DNA from: Demequina litorisediminis | Lineage (GTDB): Bacteria > Actinomycetota > Actinomycetes > Actinomycetales > Demequinaceae | NCBI RefSeq assembly: GCF_030161615.1 | Contig: NZ_BSUN01000001.1 | Span: 620,001 to 684,000, forward strand | DNA length: 64,000 nt | Reading direction: 5' to 3' | In this document: piece after piece, positions 20,380 to 33,239 of the stretch | Numbering within the stretch: position 1 is the stretch's first letter | Layout: every line of letters begins with the position of its first letter | Program-made: the position numbers and the translations under genes | Notes under the pieces: generated by a model | The model's database searches: none | What the model saw: the letters and a program-made list of their open reading frames with translations, nothing else | What the model was told of the DNA's origin: nothing

Positions 20380-21660
20380 GTGAGCCCTGCCCGTCTTCCC
20401 CTCACCCCCACCGGCCAGGGTGTCCTGCGCATCGTCGGCGCCACCATCATCGACGGCACCGGCGCCGAGCCCCGGACGGGAGTCGACGTCGATGTCGTCG
20501 ACGGCACCATCGCGCGGATCGGCCCCACGAGCCCCGCCGCCAGCCGCGCGGACATCACGCTCGACGCCCGCGGCGCCCACCTCTTGCCCGGCTTTGTCGA
20601 CGCCCACGTGCACCTCACCATGCCCAACGGCGCCCGCACCGAAGACGAACGCCTCAAGTTCGCCGAGGAGCACGCGTTCGCGACGGCCGAATCGATGCGG
20701 ATCACCGTCGAGGCCGGCGTCACCACCGCCCGCGACCTGTCCGGCCTTACCCCCGGCTTCCGCAACGCCGTCGCACGCGGCTGGATCACCGGCCCGCGCA
20801 TGCACCTTGCGATCGCACTCCTGTCCCCCACCGGCGGCCACGCCGACCCTGTCAACGCCAATGGCAGCCTCGCCGCCTACACGGCCTACGAGCCGATCCC
20901 CAGGCTGGGCAGTGGTCGACACCGACGAAGAGGTCATCAAGGCGGTCCGCACGCTCCTGCGCACGGGCGCCGACGTCATCAAGGTGTGCACCACCGGCGG
21001 CATCTCGACGCCCACCGACAGCCCCGATGACCTCGGCCTCAGCGAGCAGCAGGTGCGCCTCATCGCGTCGGAGGTCGCCAGGCGCGGCGGCCGCGCCATC
21101 GCGGCACACGCCCAGGGGCACGAGGGCGCGATGGCCGCCGTGCTCGGCGGCACCACCAGCCTCGAACACGGCTACGAGATGTCCGATGCCCTCATCACCG
21201 AGATGCTCGCGCGCGGCACGGTCCTGGTACCGACCCTGTCCACCCTGTCGATGACGCCCGACCCGGCGGTGAAGCCCGCTGAGGTCGTGGCGAAGAAGCT
21301 CGAGTGGCAGGTCCGCGGCCGCGACGCCGCGGCCAGGGCCATCGCCGCCGGGGTGCCGGTCGCGCTCGGCACGGACGCCGGCATCCACCCGCAGGGTCAG
21401 AACCTCGCGGAGCCTCGGCCACCTCGTCAACGCGGGCATGTCACCTCTGGCCGCCATTCATGCGGGCACTCTCGCCGGTGCCCGCCTCCTGGGCCTCGAG
21501 GACCACCTCGGGACCGTCGCCGAGGGCAAGGCTCGCCGACCTGGTCCTGACGAGCGTCGACCCGCTCGACGACATTCACGCGCTGGCCGATGCGGCCACC
21601 GTCACGGCCGTTGTCCAGGGCGGGCGCCTCGTGAAGGATCTCAGCGGGCGCTCTCGCTGA
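20380..21660 (+). CDS. Metal-dependent amidohydrolase (imidazolonepropionase/prolidase-like)
   Basis: This protein of about 425 residues has the amidohydrolase barrel ligands: HVH in GFVDAHVHLTMP, the carboxylated Lys in ADVIKVCTTGGIS, His in AIAAHAQGH and LEHGYEM, and Asp in LGTDAGIH. The closest known relatives by pattern are Xaa-Pro dipeptidase-type and related amidohydrolases; the substrate is unknown. Insertions at about 20902, 21411 and 21528 (QLG, AELG, GKLAD) sum to three. Its stop overlaps that of the convergent MFS gene. The start is GTG 20380 after GAGGAGC. Confidence 0.82.
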
Positions 21661-22945
21661 CACCCTGCGTGGCGGGCTCCGCGAGCCGGTTCTTTCGCTC
21701 GGCGCTGCGACGCTCACGGACTTCCGCCTCGAGACCGCGCGCCGTGACGGCCATCGTCGTCGCCACCGCGGCAAGGAGCCCGGCGCACCCCCACCACAAC
21801 ACCGCACTGCCCGCGTGGGCCAACACCAGCCCACCCAGCATCGGCGCCATCATGTGCGCTCCCGACCAGGTCAGACCGTAGATCCCCTGGTAGGTGCCGC
21901 GCCAGCGCGCAGGTGCGAGCGCGGCCACCATCGCCGCGGCCACAGGGAACGTCGCAAGTTCGCCCAGCGTCCACGTCACGACCGCCACCACATAGGTGGT
22001 GGTGTCATCGGCCACGGCCTGGAGCGCGTAGCCGATGGCCGTCACCCCGACCCCGACCGCGAGCGCCACCGATCCCGGCACGCGTTCGATGAGGCGCATG
22101 GCGGGCACCTGGAGGACGCAGAGGAGGGCACCGTTGACGGTCAGCAACGCGGCATACGCCTCCAGCGACAGGCCCTGCTCCCCCATCACGATGGGCAGCG
22201 TCGAGGTGGCCTGGAAGTAGACCACCGTGAAGACGAGCATGAGCGCCACCAGGACGAGCATCGGCCGATCGGCCAGCGCCCTCCGATAGCCACCACGTCC
22301 CGCGCGGCCATGCTCGTTGGCATCTAGCGCGGGGTCAATGGCGAAGGCAGGCGGGCCGAAGCGGCCACCCGAGCGCAGCAGCCTGCCAAGGAACACCGCG
22401 ACCGCCACGCAGACCGCTGCCTCCACCACGAAGATCAGCGTGAAGGAAACGGACTCGAGCCGCACGGCGACGATGGGACCAATCGCGAAGCCAAGGTTCA
22501 TCGCCCACACCTGAAGGAGGTAGGCGCGCGGCCGCAGGTCGGGGGCCACGCGGTCCGCGATCATCGCGCCGAGGGCCGGGCCGCCGAGATGCCCCACGAT
22601 GCCGTACGTGAAGAGCACCGCCGCGATGCTGAGCGCCGACTGCGCCAGCGGGATCGCGAGCAGCATCGCGGCGCCACCAAGGAAACTCACCATGAGCACG
22701 GGCAGGCGGCCGATGCGGTCAGACAGCGTCCCGCCGAGCAGTGACGCGACCACGCCGCCAGCACCATAAGCGGACACCACCGCCGTCGCGTGCGTCACCG
22801 ACAGCCCCGGCTCGGAGACGAGGTACGTCGACAGGAACGGCACCACGAAGCGCCCCGTCCACAGCACGAGGATGCCCACCCAGATCACCCAGAAGGCGCC
22901 GGGAAGACCCCACGGCGACCGCGGCCGCCACACCCCGCGACTCAC
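21641..22945 (-). CDS. MFS transporter (second of a pair)
   Basis: This 12-helix major facilitator protein (434 residues) has the loop 2-3 motif GGTLSDRIGRLPVL. It is the last gene of the long operon that starts with the substrate-binding protein at 30723. Its GTG start overlaps the preceding MFS stop as GTGA. No frame break. The substrate is unknown; the setting suggests uptake or efflux of a nitrogen compound or product. Confidence 0.82.
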   Translation of the reverse strand: MSRGVWRPRSPWGLPGAFWVIWVGILVLWTGRFVVPFLSTYLVSEPGLSVTHATAVVSAYGAGGVVASLLGGTLSDRIGRLPVLMVSFLGGAAMLLAIPLAQSALSIAAVLFTYGIVGHLGGPALGAMIADRVAPDLRPRAYLLQVWAMNLGFAIGPIVAVRLESVSFTLIFVVEAAVCVAVAVFLGRLLRSGGRFGPPAFAIDPALDANEHGRAGRGGYRRALADRPMLVLVALMLVFTVVYFQATSTLPIVMGEQGLSLEAYAALLTVNGALLCVLQVPAMRLIERVPGSVALAVGVGVTAIGYALQAVADDTTTYVVAVVTWTLGELATFPVAAAMVAALAPARWRGTYQGIYGLTWSGAHMMAPMLGGLVLAHAGSAVLWWGCAGLLAAVATTMAVTARGLEAEVRERRSAERKNRLAEPATQGVSESAR

Positions 22946-24181
22946 GGCACGGGGGTACCGGCAGGCACCGCGGCATCGGCCACCGTGGCGCGCGCCGTGC
23001 GCGACGTCACCACCCACGCGACCGATGCGGTGGCGGCGCACCCCAGGAACAGGGCTGCGGCCACCAGCGGCAGGCTCGCAAGACCACCGGCATCCACCCG
23101 TGCGCTCGCCACCGCCGCACCGAGCGACGTGCCGGTGTAGATCAGGGACGAGTTGATGCCCACGACGACGTTCACGTGGCGGCCGGCATGAGACACGATG
23201 AGGGCCTGCAGCGGTGGGTTGATGGCCCACGAGCAGAACCCCCAGGCCAGCAGGATCGCCGCGACGCCGACGGGGTGGGAGACGTAGGCGAGTCCCGCCA
23301 CACAGACCGCCGCCGCGACCCCAAGGCCCGTCAGGGCGCGGGCGGGACCGATGCGATCCGCCACGACTCCGAAGACGCCGTTGCCCGCCAGCCCCGCGAG
23401 TCCGTAACACAGCAGGAGGCCGGACAGCAGGGCCCCGGTGGCACCAGTGGACTGTGCAAGGAACGGCGTGATGAAGGTATTGAGCCCACCCGTGGCGGCT
23501 CCCTCAAGGAGAGCGGTCGCGAGGGTGGCCACGAGCACCACGAGGGCCGAGACTCCGACCGCCGCCGCCACGCCTTCGCGTCCACGGGCCGCCTCGCCGT
23601 CGCTGCGCAGTTCCGCCTGCCACGGCCGGAGCGCCACGATCACGGCGGCCACGATCACGGCCACCGCCGCACAGAGAAGGAAGGTGGCACGGGCGCCGAT
23701 GGTCTCGGCCAAGAGATTGCCCAGCGGCGCGCCCAGCAGGGACGACAGCACCATGCCGGTGAACGAGATCGACAGGGCACGGGAGCGGTGCGCGCCGGCC
23801 ACGATGGACCCGGCGTGCACGGTGCACATGGGCACCACGCCCGCGACGGCAACCGCCTGGATCACGCGGGCAATCATGAGCCTGCTCCACGGTGTCGACC
23901 TGCGACACCGCGACCGCGGTCAGCGCCACCAGCGGCAGCGCGGTCATCATGACCGAGTAGGGCCGCCGATGCCTCACGAGCCATGCGATGACGGGCGCAG
24001 CCACGGCATAGGCCAGCCCGAAGACCGCGTTGGAGCGACCCACATCGGCCAGCGAGATCCCGGTCTCCTCGGCGAAGACGGGAAGCACACCCGGGACCAG
24101 CATCGACCCCAGGGTCGCGGCGAACACGGCCGCGGCGAGCGCCCACAGTGTCAGCAGCGCGCGCCGCGACACCCCGCTCAC
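22942..24181 (-). CDS. MFS transporter (first of a pair)
   Basis: This MFS protein of about 412 residues (LTLWALAAAVFAATLGSMLVPGVLP at the start; GNGVFGVVADRIGPARAL in the middle loop) differs in sequence from the next MFS gene, so it is not a simple tandem copy. It starts with GTG 24181, overlapping the isochorismatase stop as GTGA. One insertion at about 23879-23883 (CAGCTC in DTVEQLMIARV) splits it. Confidence 0.8.
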
Positions 24182-24787
24182 TCGGCGACCGCGACGGCCA
24201 CGTCCTCGAGGGACGCGAGCCACTGCATCGTGTCGTCGCTCGTCACGAGGGAGTCCCGCTGGAGGTAGCGGATCATCTCGAGCGCATCGTCGTGGGCCTG
24301 CAGCGACGACCCCATCACCACGTCGGTGACGACGTTGAGGTAGAAATCGCGCTGGTGGGCGTCGACCGCCGTGTAGAGGATGCAGATGTCGGTGAAGCCG
24401 CCGATGAGGACCACCGTCTCGGCCTTGTAGGCCTTCAGCACCAGGTCGAGTTCGGTGCCGAAGAAGCCGCTGTAGCGGCGCTTGCGGATGTGGAACTCCT
24501 CGGGAAGCGGCTCCAGGCCCTCGGCCAGTTCGGTGTACTTGTTGCCCTCAATGCAGTGCGGCCCCTCGGAGCCGTCGAGCCTCGCGGCCGATGTCCGTGA
24601 GGTGGGGCTTGTGGACCTCCTGGATCCACACCACCGGCACGCCCTTGGCGCGAGCCTGCGCAACCATGGCGACCGCCTTGTCACGCTGGGCGGGGATGTC
24701 GAAGGGGTCGTCCTTCGACATCGGGCCGTCCATGGGGCCGCCCTGGAAATCGACGACGACGAGGACCGTGTTGCCGTGGATGTTCAT
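24178..24787 (-). CDS. Isochorismatase-like cysteine hydrolase A
   Basis: This protein of about 202 residues has the family's Asp (VVDFQGG), Lys (IRKRRYSGFFGTELD) and nucleophile Cys (GGFTDICILYTAVDAHQRDF). The superfamily includes biuret hydrolase and other ureido/amide hydrolases, which fits the allophanate hydrolase and urea carboxylase genes nearby. The substrate is inference only. The ATG overlaps the stop of hydrolase B. One AGCT-type insertion at about 24578 (GRELDGSEG). Confidence 0.85.
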
Positions 24788-25445
24788 GCGTCCTCCTCAT
24801 TGGTGGCGGGGGTGGGGAGCGCGTCGAGCCACGTGTCGACGGCTTCGAGGGTGACGAGGGCGTCACGCTGGAGGTACTTCATGGCGCGCAGCGCCGCATC
24901 GTGGGCGCGCTGCGAGGAGCCGATGACCATGTCGGAGACGGTGCGGAAGCGGTAGTCGAGCCTGGTGGGCGTCGACCGCCGTGTAGTGGATGCACACGTC
25001 CGTCATGCCGCCGATGAGGATGAGGGTGTCCGCCCGATAGCCCTTGAGAACGATGTCGAGCTCGGAGCCGAAGAACGCGCTGTAACGGCGCTTCTGGATG
25101 AGGTACTCCTCCGGGCGGGGCTCAAGCCCGGAGTGCAGCGCGGTGCGCGGGTCGCCCTCGACGCAGTGGACGCTTTCGGCTCCGTCGAGGCTCGCGGCCG
25201 ATGTCCACGAGCGACGGCTTGTGCACCTCCTGGATGAACACCACGGGCACGCCCTTGTCGCGGAAGCGCGCGACCATGTCGACGGCCTTCGCGTTGCGCT
25301 CGGGCCGTCCCGCCATGTAGCCGGGCTTGTCCGCGCCGAAGGAAGTCGGCTGGCCCCCGCCCTGGATGTCGACGACCACCAGGACCACGTTCCCGTGGGG
25401 CTTGAGATCTGACGACGGGGTCGTATCGGTCACCTGGAGTGGCAT
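24784..25445 (-). CDS. Isochorismatase-like cysteine hydrolase B
   Basis: This protein of about 219 residues is a paralogue of hydrolase A (VVVDIQGGGQ; IQKRRYSAFFGSELDIVLKGY; GGMTDVCIHYTAVDAHQLDY) with the same Asp-Lys-Cys triad. Two related enzymes side by side may act on successive amide bonds or form a heteromer. Insertions at about 25188 and 24959 break the frame, while a GAGCTC at 25040 is intact. It begins 23 bp after the permease stop with ATG 25445 and a GAAGGAAC site. Confidence 0.85.
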
Positions 25446-25467
25446 GGGGAGAGTTCCTTCTTTCTTG

Positions 25468-26467
25468 TCAGGACAGGCGGACGCGCGGGTCAACGGCCGC
25501 GAGGACCACGTCGACGAGGGCGTTGAGGAGGACGTACACGGTGCCGAGGATGAGGCAGACCGCGGCGATGGCCGGGAAGTCGCCCACGCCGATGGCGGAG
25601 GACAGATACGAGCCGAGGCCGTTCCACGAGAAGACCTGCTCGATCACCACCAGGCTCGACACCATGAAGCCCGCCTGGACCGCGAGGAGTGACAGCGCGG
25701 GGGATGACGCATTGCGCAGGGCGTGCCGGCGCAGGATGGTGCCTTCTCGCTCGCCCAGCGCCCGTGCGGTGCGCGCCCAGGGCGACTTGAGTGACGAGGT
25801 GATGCCGTCGGCGAGCACGCGGGCGAGCGCAACTCCCGATCCCACCGCGGCGGCGAAGGCAGGCAGGATGAGGTGCTCGATCGCGTCCCAGGTGTAGGTG
25901 GGGCTTCCGTGCAGGATGCCGTCGAGGACATAGAACCCCGTGCCGTCCTCGTAGGGCCCGTACGAGGACCGTCCCGCGGCGGGGAGCGCTCCCCCAGCCA
26001 CTTGTAAAACACCAGGACCGACAGCATCGCGATGAGGAATGACGGCGCGGAGGCGGCGGAGAAGAACACGAACCGCATGAACGCGCCGAACTTGCCGGGT
26101 CGCGAGTACACGGACGCAAGCGAGACGCCGATGACGACGGTCAGCGCGAGCGCCCAGCCCGCGAGTTCGAGGGTCGCGGGAAGGCGGGTCGACAGGCTCG
26201 TCGGAGATGGGCCGCTTCGAGGACAACGACACGCCGAAGTCGCCCTGCACTGCGCCGGACACGAACGAGCCATACTGCGCGATGACCGGGTCGTCGAGGC
26301 CCAGTTCCTCGCGCGCCTGGGCAACGGCCTCAGCGCTGGCGTTGACACCCACGTACGTGCGCACGGGGTCCGAGTCCGCGACCTTTCCCAGGGTGAAGAC
26401 CAACAGCGTGAGGCAGAACAGCACCACCACGAGCGAGCCGAGGCGCTTGGCGACGAAGGCTCAGCAT
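25468..26467 (-). CDS. Peptide-type ABC transporter permease (DppB/OppB family)
   Basis: This is an inner-membrane permease of about 331 residues (SLVVVLFCLTLLVFTLGKVADSDP at the N-terminus; the EAA-like loop ARTARALGEREGTILRRHALRNA; the end LILGTVYVLLNALVDVVLAAVDPRVRLS). It pairs with the DppC-type protein upstream. Indels at about 26457 (+1), 26194 (+1) and 25985-25990 (+2, GAGCTC read as GAGCGCTC) sum to a multiple that restores the frame. The ATG at 26467 lies 2 bp after the previous stop. Confidence 0.88.
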
Positions 26468-26469
26468 GG

Positions 26470-27266
26470 TCACACTCCCGTCCGCCGGAGCACGACGCGG
26501 AGCGCGTCGCCGGCGTAGTTGAAGACGAAGGCCAAGAGGCCGATGGCGAGGCTGGGGAGCACGGCCACCCACCAGGCGTTGAGGAAGTACTGCATGCCGT
26601 CCGATGCCATACGGCCCAGTTCCGGCGCGGGCGCCGGAGTGCCGAGGCCAATGAACGACAGCGCCGCGAGGGTCATGACGACCGCGCCGATGTCGAGGCT
26701 TGCCGTCACGACGACGGTGGGGGTCACGGCGGGGACCACGTGCCTGGTCAGCGAGCTTCCAGCCCTTGACCCCCGAGACCCGAGCGGCTTGAACATGGGG
26801 CAGGGCGACTACGCGGCGCACCTCGCCGCGCACGAGGCGGGCGTACAGCGGCCACCAGACCACGATGATGCCCACCATGGCGGCGCCGAGGGACTGGCCG
26901 ATCGCCGCGGCGATGGCCATCGCGATGATCATGGCGGGGAAGGCGAGGAAGATGTCGGTGAAGCGCATGAGCGCCGAGTCGATCCAGCCACCCTTGAAGC
27001 CCGCGATGACGCCGATGGCGGTGCCGATCACAGCGGAGATGCCGGTGACGACGACCGCGGCGAAGAGGCTGCGCTGCATGCCGGACACGAGGCGCGTGGC
27101 CATGTCCATGCCCAACACGTCGGTGCCCAGGAGGTGGCCGTCGGACAGCGGCGGCTCGAGCCTGGCCGCCCGAAGGAATGATGGGGCTGTAGGGCATCAG
27201 CCACGGCCCCACGGCCGCGATGAGCACCACGAGAGCGACGCCGATGAGGGACGCCTTCTCCCCCAC
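26470..27266 (-). CDS. Peptide-type ABC transporter permease (DppC/OppC family)
   Basis: This permease of about 264 residues has GTDVLGMDMATRLVSG near the N-terminus, the EAA loop VQAARVSGVKGWKLLTRHVVPAV, and an end YAGDALRVVLRRTG. Errors occur at about 27159 (CAGCTC with an extra base) and 26751-26757 (an extra C just after AAGCT). The start is uncertain: GTG 27266 gives a good first helix, but the normal N-terminal tail would lie upstream, where no in-frame start exists before the ATPase stop. Another uncorrected indel there is possible. Confidence 0.82.
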
Positions 27267-27332
27267 CCCGAGTGCCGACCAGGCGGTGTCGCGGGGGCCG
27301 CTGCTGCTTGCTGCGCCCGTTCGAGAGTGGCC

Positions 27333-29056
<1,724 letters not shown>

Positions 29057-29141
29057 GCGGGGCTCACTTTCGAAAGGGGTGGGTGCCTCGTGGCGGCGAA
29101 GAGGGAGACGCCGCCACGAGGCACATCACGTGTCGTGCGGG

Positions 29142-30723
29142 TTACTCCGCGGGCGACAGGCTGGGTGAAGTCGAAGGTGATGCCGAGCAGCGGGTAGTGG
29201 CGCCCTCGACGCCGGTGACGTCCTTCTGGAAGGCCGACGAGACCTTGAGGTCGGCGATCGTGTGCCACAGACCCGTGGAGGCGACGACCTCGGCGATGTC
29301 GCCGTAGAGTGACTCGTCGCCAGTGGTCACGGCCTCGTCGATGAGCTCGTCGAGCCCGTCCGTGGTGCCGCCGAACAGGTTGAGGCCACCAGAGGTGTAG
29401 TAGAACAGGCGGGCCCAGGTGTCCGGGTGGTCGGCGTCGGGGAAGCCGGTGAACAGCGTGATGTCGGGAGCGGCCTCGGGGTCGTACACGGTCGACCAGT
29501 AGGCGCCGGACTCCAGGCCCACCGACTCCGCGGTGATGCCCGCGGTGTTGAGCCTGTGCCGCGACGTTGTCCGAGATGTCCTTGGCGCCGGGCACGAAGG
29601 ACGGGTAGGCGATCTCGATGGACTCGCCCGCCAGCGCACCGTCGGCCACGCCTGCCAGCGCGTCGGCGTCGTACGCGATGACGCTCTTGTTGTCCTCGTC
29701 GGCGATCATGCCGGTCGGGAACACGCCCGTGGTCGTGGTCCCGAGCTCGCCGTAGACCGCGTCGACGATCGAGGCCCAGTCGATGCCCTCAAGGAGCGAG
29801 ACGCGGGTCTCCGCCTCGGCGAGCACGCCGCCGGGGTTGAGGAACACCACGGGCGACATCACCGCGGGGTACGTGGTCGTCGTGAGGTCCGCGTTCTCGG
29901 ACAGCGCGTCGAACATGGTCTTGTTCGCGGAGCCGATGTACCCGTCGAGGTCACCGCTCTCCGGCTGGAGCCTGGATGGTGTTGGCCGAGTCGAGAACCG
30001 TGTACTTCACCGCGGCGTAGCCACCGGTGTCACCCCAGTAGCCGTCGTAGGCGTCCAGGGTGTAGGTCACGCCGGGCTCGAACGATCCGTACTGGAAGGG
30101 GCCGGTGCCGGCGTCGTTGTTCGCGAACCAGTCCGCGTCGTCACCGTGTTCTGCGAGAGCATCGGGCGAGATGAGCAGAGCCCGAAGGGCGACGCGAGGT
30201 AGTCGAGGAAGGCTGCGTTGGGGGCGTCGAGCGTGAAAACCACCTCGGTGTCCGACGGCGTCTCCACGGAGGCGATGCCCGCGACCATATAGCCGGGGCC
30301 GTTGGCACCCTCGGTCAGCATGCGGTCGATCGACGGCTGAACCGCGGCGGAAGTGAGCGCGGTGCCGTCGTGGAAGGTGACGCCCTCACGCAGCGTGAAC
30401 GTGTAGGTCAGGCCGTCCTCGGAGACGGTCCAGTCGGTGGCGAGCGAGGGCACGATCTCGGGCTCGTCGGCTCCGACCTGGTACTTGAGGAGGCCCTCGT
30501 AGGCGGCGTTCACGACCGTCACCTCGGTGCCGTCGTAGGCCGACGAGGGGTCGGGCGCGGACATGTCGGAGGACAGCCCGATGTCGAGCGTGGTGTCGAC
30601 GGCGGCGGCATCGGAGCCACCAGAGGACTGGCCGGGGAGCGCCTCGTCGGCGCTCGAGCACGCGGACAGGCCCAGGGCCAGAGCGGCGGCTGAGGCGAGG
30701 GCGAAGGTGGTGCGGCGGTTCAC
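29142..30723 (-). CDS. ABC transporter substrate-binding lipoprotein, family 5
   Basis: This extracytoplasmic binding protein has about 526 residues and a lipoprotein signal ending in LSAC (ALALGLSACSS). Family-5 blocks follow (LKYQVGADEPEIVPSLATDWTVSEDGLTYTFTLREGVTFHDG). It starts at GTG 30723 with AAGGAG 9 nt upstream. Five AGCT-type errors occur at about 30178 (-1), 29968, 29551, 29199-29204 (-1) and 29158. It heads an eight-gene operon and has a CTATCGG operator 56 bp upstream. Family 5 binds peptides, nickel complexes and other small solutes. Confidence 0.88.
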
Positions 30724-30778
30724 TGCTGGCTCCTTCAGTGGGGGAAATGAGGACCGTCGGGGGAACGGTACAGCGAAC

Positions 30779-30792
30779 CTATCGGTCAATAG
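30779..30792. promoter_or_regulatory. TetR-type operator, copy 1
   Basis: CTATCGGTCAATAG, followed by TTAC, lies 56 bp upstream of the binding-protein start. It matches the perfect palindrome at 39268 in 12 of 14 positions and the copy at 34112. On the minus strand the flank reads GTAACTAT, which may double as a -10 element. Confidence 0.65.
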
Positions 30793-30814
30793 TTACACAG
30801 AGTCGCGGGGTGCG

Positions 30815-32565
30815 TTACGGGCACGTTTCGTGTGCCCGCGAGGCGAGCCATGAGACCCAATCGCCGCTGCTCGTGATGTCGAGCGCACCGTCGGTCGCGT
30901 AGGGCTCGCAGAGGAATCCGCTGACCACGTCGCCGCCGTCGAGGGCGACGCTGCCGATAGCCATCGGGGCGGGAAGGTCGTCGACAAAGGACCCGAAGCC
31001 CGCCGCGGTGAGGCGCCAGATCTCTCCGACAATCGCGCCGTCAGAGGCGGTGTCGCGGATCAGACCTGGCTTAGGAGGAACCGTGTTCAGAGCGTACATC
31101 CGGTAGCCGGGAGCGGTTGACGTGCGACGCACCAGCACGGCACCCCGCGAGGCCAACTGATGGTGCAGCGGCTGGCCCTCGCGGTGGGCGCCGATCACGA
31201 ACACGTCCACCTCGTCCACCTCCGCCGCTGGCGTGCGGGGCGCCGAGGCCCCATCGAGGCTCCGCGCGGATCGCGTGAGCGATCCCCAAGAGACGATCGT
31301 CCGAGAAGGCGTGCCCCGTCAGCATGGCGCCGAAGTGCCCCGGAGCGCCCGTCCCGGCCACGCGACCCGCAGGCAGCGCGAGCGCCGCCATGTCGAGCAG
31401 GTTCGCGTAGTTGGTGAAGCGCCCCATGCGTGAGTTCGCGCCGACCGGGTCGGCGGCCACCTCGGCAAGCGTGGGATGCCACGTGGTGGTGGGGGTGAGC
31501 ACGGCAGCGGCATCGGCAAGCAACTCGCGCGCCGCGGCGCGGTGACCCTCAAGCGCGCGCTGGTCGGCGAACAGGCGGGCGGCGCTGTGGCCCGCCCCGG
31601 CGAGCACGATGCCCGCCACCGTGGCGTCAAGGTCGCCGCCGATGGCGTCGCAGTGCGCCTCGAGGTGCTCCCCCACCGCCGCGTAGCGCTCGGCGACGAA
31701 CGACGACTCGTACAGCATGCGTGCCGCCTCCAGCAGCGGGGCGATCGAGCGCTCCACGATCTCGTAGCCCGCGGCTTCGGCCGCCTCGACGCTGCGCTCG
31801 AACGCCGCGTCCCATCCGGGTGCCAGGTCGCCGAGGCTCGCCTCGCGGCGGCACCACGAGGCGCCTACGTGCCCGCGGCGTCAGGCTCTCAGTCACGGCA
31901 GCGCGACGAGACACCGGATCGCCAGCATCGGGGCCGGACATCACGGCCACGGCACGGGCGGCGAGGTCCGCGTCCCGGCCAAACACGGTGACACAGTCAA
32001 GGGAAGCGCAGGCGGGCACCACGCCCGTCGTCGGCACCAGGCCACGCGTCGGCTTGAGGCCCCACAACCCGTGGAGCGCCGCGGGCACGCGGCCCGAGCC
32101 CGCGGTGTCCGTGCCGAGTGCAAGGTCCACCAGGCCTTGGGCGACCACCACCGCCGAGCCCGACGACGAGCCTCCGGAGATGCGAGTCGCATCGGCCGCG
32201 TGGCGCACCGCGCCGTACGGCGACCGCGTCCCCACGAGCCCCGTCGCGAACTGGTCCATGTTGGTCTTGCCCACGATGATGGCGCCGGCCTCGCGCAGGC
32301 GTGCCACCGCGGGTGCGTCCACGCCAGCCGCATAGGCGTAGGTGGGCGCGCCGGCGGTCGTCGGGCAACCCGCGACGTCGATGTTGTCTTTCACCGCCAC
32401 CAGGACGCCCGCGAGCGGGAGGTCGTCGCCGGCCGCGAGCGCGGCATCGACCCGCTGCGCCGCCGAGACGAGGCTGTCCGCGCCGACGAGGTGAATCCAC
32501 GCCTCGGGCCTGTCGGTCGTGGCGACTGCGGTGAGGAACCGCTCCACCGCATCGGCCGCACTCAC
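30815..32565 (-). CDS. atzF: Allophanate hydrolase (AtzF-like)
   Basis: This protein of about 582 residues converts allophanate to ammonia and CO2. The amidase-signature catalytic set is present: Lys in VAVKDNIDV and the Ser-cisSer loop ISGGSSSGSAVVVAQGLVDLALGTDTAGS. A C-terminal domain (VFVIGAHREGQPLHHQLASRGA) follows, as in AtzF and DUR1. The GTG start overlaps the upstream gene's stop. Insertions at about 31834 and 31257 break the frame. It ends 23 bp before operator copy 1. Confidence 0.9.
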
Positions 32566-33239
32566 AGCGCCTCCGGGGCGGTGACGATCACGCGCAGCGG
32601 GGTCGGGTTGAAGTCGTTGCACGGGTTGTTGACCTGCGGGCAGTTGGAGATCACCACGAGGACGTCGCGCTCGGCACGCAGGGCCACGCGCTTCCCCGGC
32701 GCGGACATGCCGTCGACGATGCCGAGGGTGCCGTCCGCCTCCACCGGAACGTTCATGAACCAATTGATGTTGGACACCAGGTCGCGCGGGCCGAGCCCGT
32801 GGGCCGCCCCCTCGAGAAGGAAGTTCTCCCTGCACGCGTGATGGAACATCGTGTGATGCCCATAGCGCAGGGTGTTCGATTCCTTCGAGCACGCGCCGCC
32901 AATGGTGTCCTGGCGCTCCACCTCGTTCGCGACGATGGTCATGAGCGGGTTGTCCTCATTCGACAGGAGCACCGACCCCTCCACGAGGTACGCGTTGCGC
33001 TGGGCGGTCAGCGTGGTCTGCACGGAGTAGCGCTCGGCGTGATCGTGGGCATCGAAGATGAGGCAGTCGCCGGACTGGTTACCGCCCACGTCGACGAGCG
33101 TCAGGACGTTCCCCGCCCGCACCACGGCTGACCAACCCGCCCTGGGGGCGATCTCCTGGTCGAGAATGACGGCTCCCGCGACGCTCGGCTCCGAGCGGTC
33201 GAAGTAGTCGGCTTCGTAGGTGGCCCAGGTGACGGTCAT
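32562..33239 (-). CDS. Urea carboxylase-associated protein 2 / carboxyguanidine deiminase subunit
   Basis: This protein of 225 residues belongs to the UAAP (DUF1989-type) family: LTLVDVGGNQSGDCLIFDAHDHAERYS, SKESNTLRYGHHTMFHHACRENFLLE, and NWFMNVPVEADGTLGIVDGMSAPGKRVALRAE. In characterised systems a pair of such proteins removes ammonia from carboxyguanidine to give allophanate. It is coupled at both ends by ATGA and GTGA overlaps. No frame break and no AGCT. Confidence 0.85.
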   Translation of the reverse strand: MTVTWATYEADYFDRSEPSVAGAVILDQEIAPRAGWSAVVRAGNVLTLVDVGGNQSGDCLIFDAHDHAERYSVQTTLTAQRNAYLVEGSVLLSNEDNPLMTIVANEVERQDTIGGACSKESNTLRYGHHTMFHHACRENFLLEGAAHGLGPRDLVSNINWFMNVPVEADGTLGIVDGMSAPGKRVALRAERDVLVVISNCPQVNNPCNDFNPTPLRVIVTAPEAL

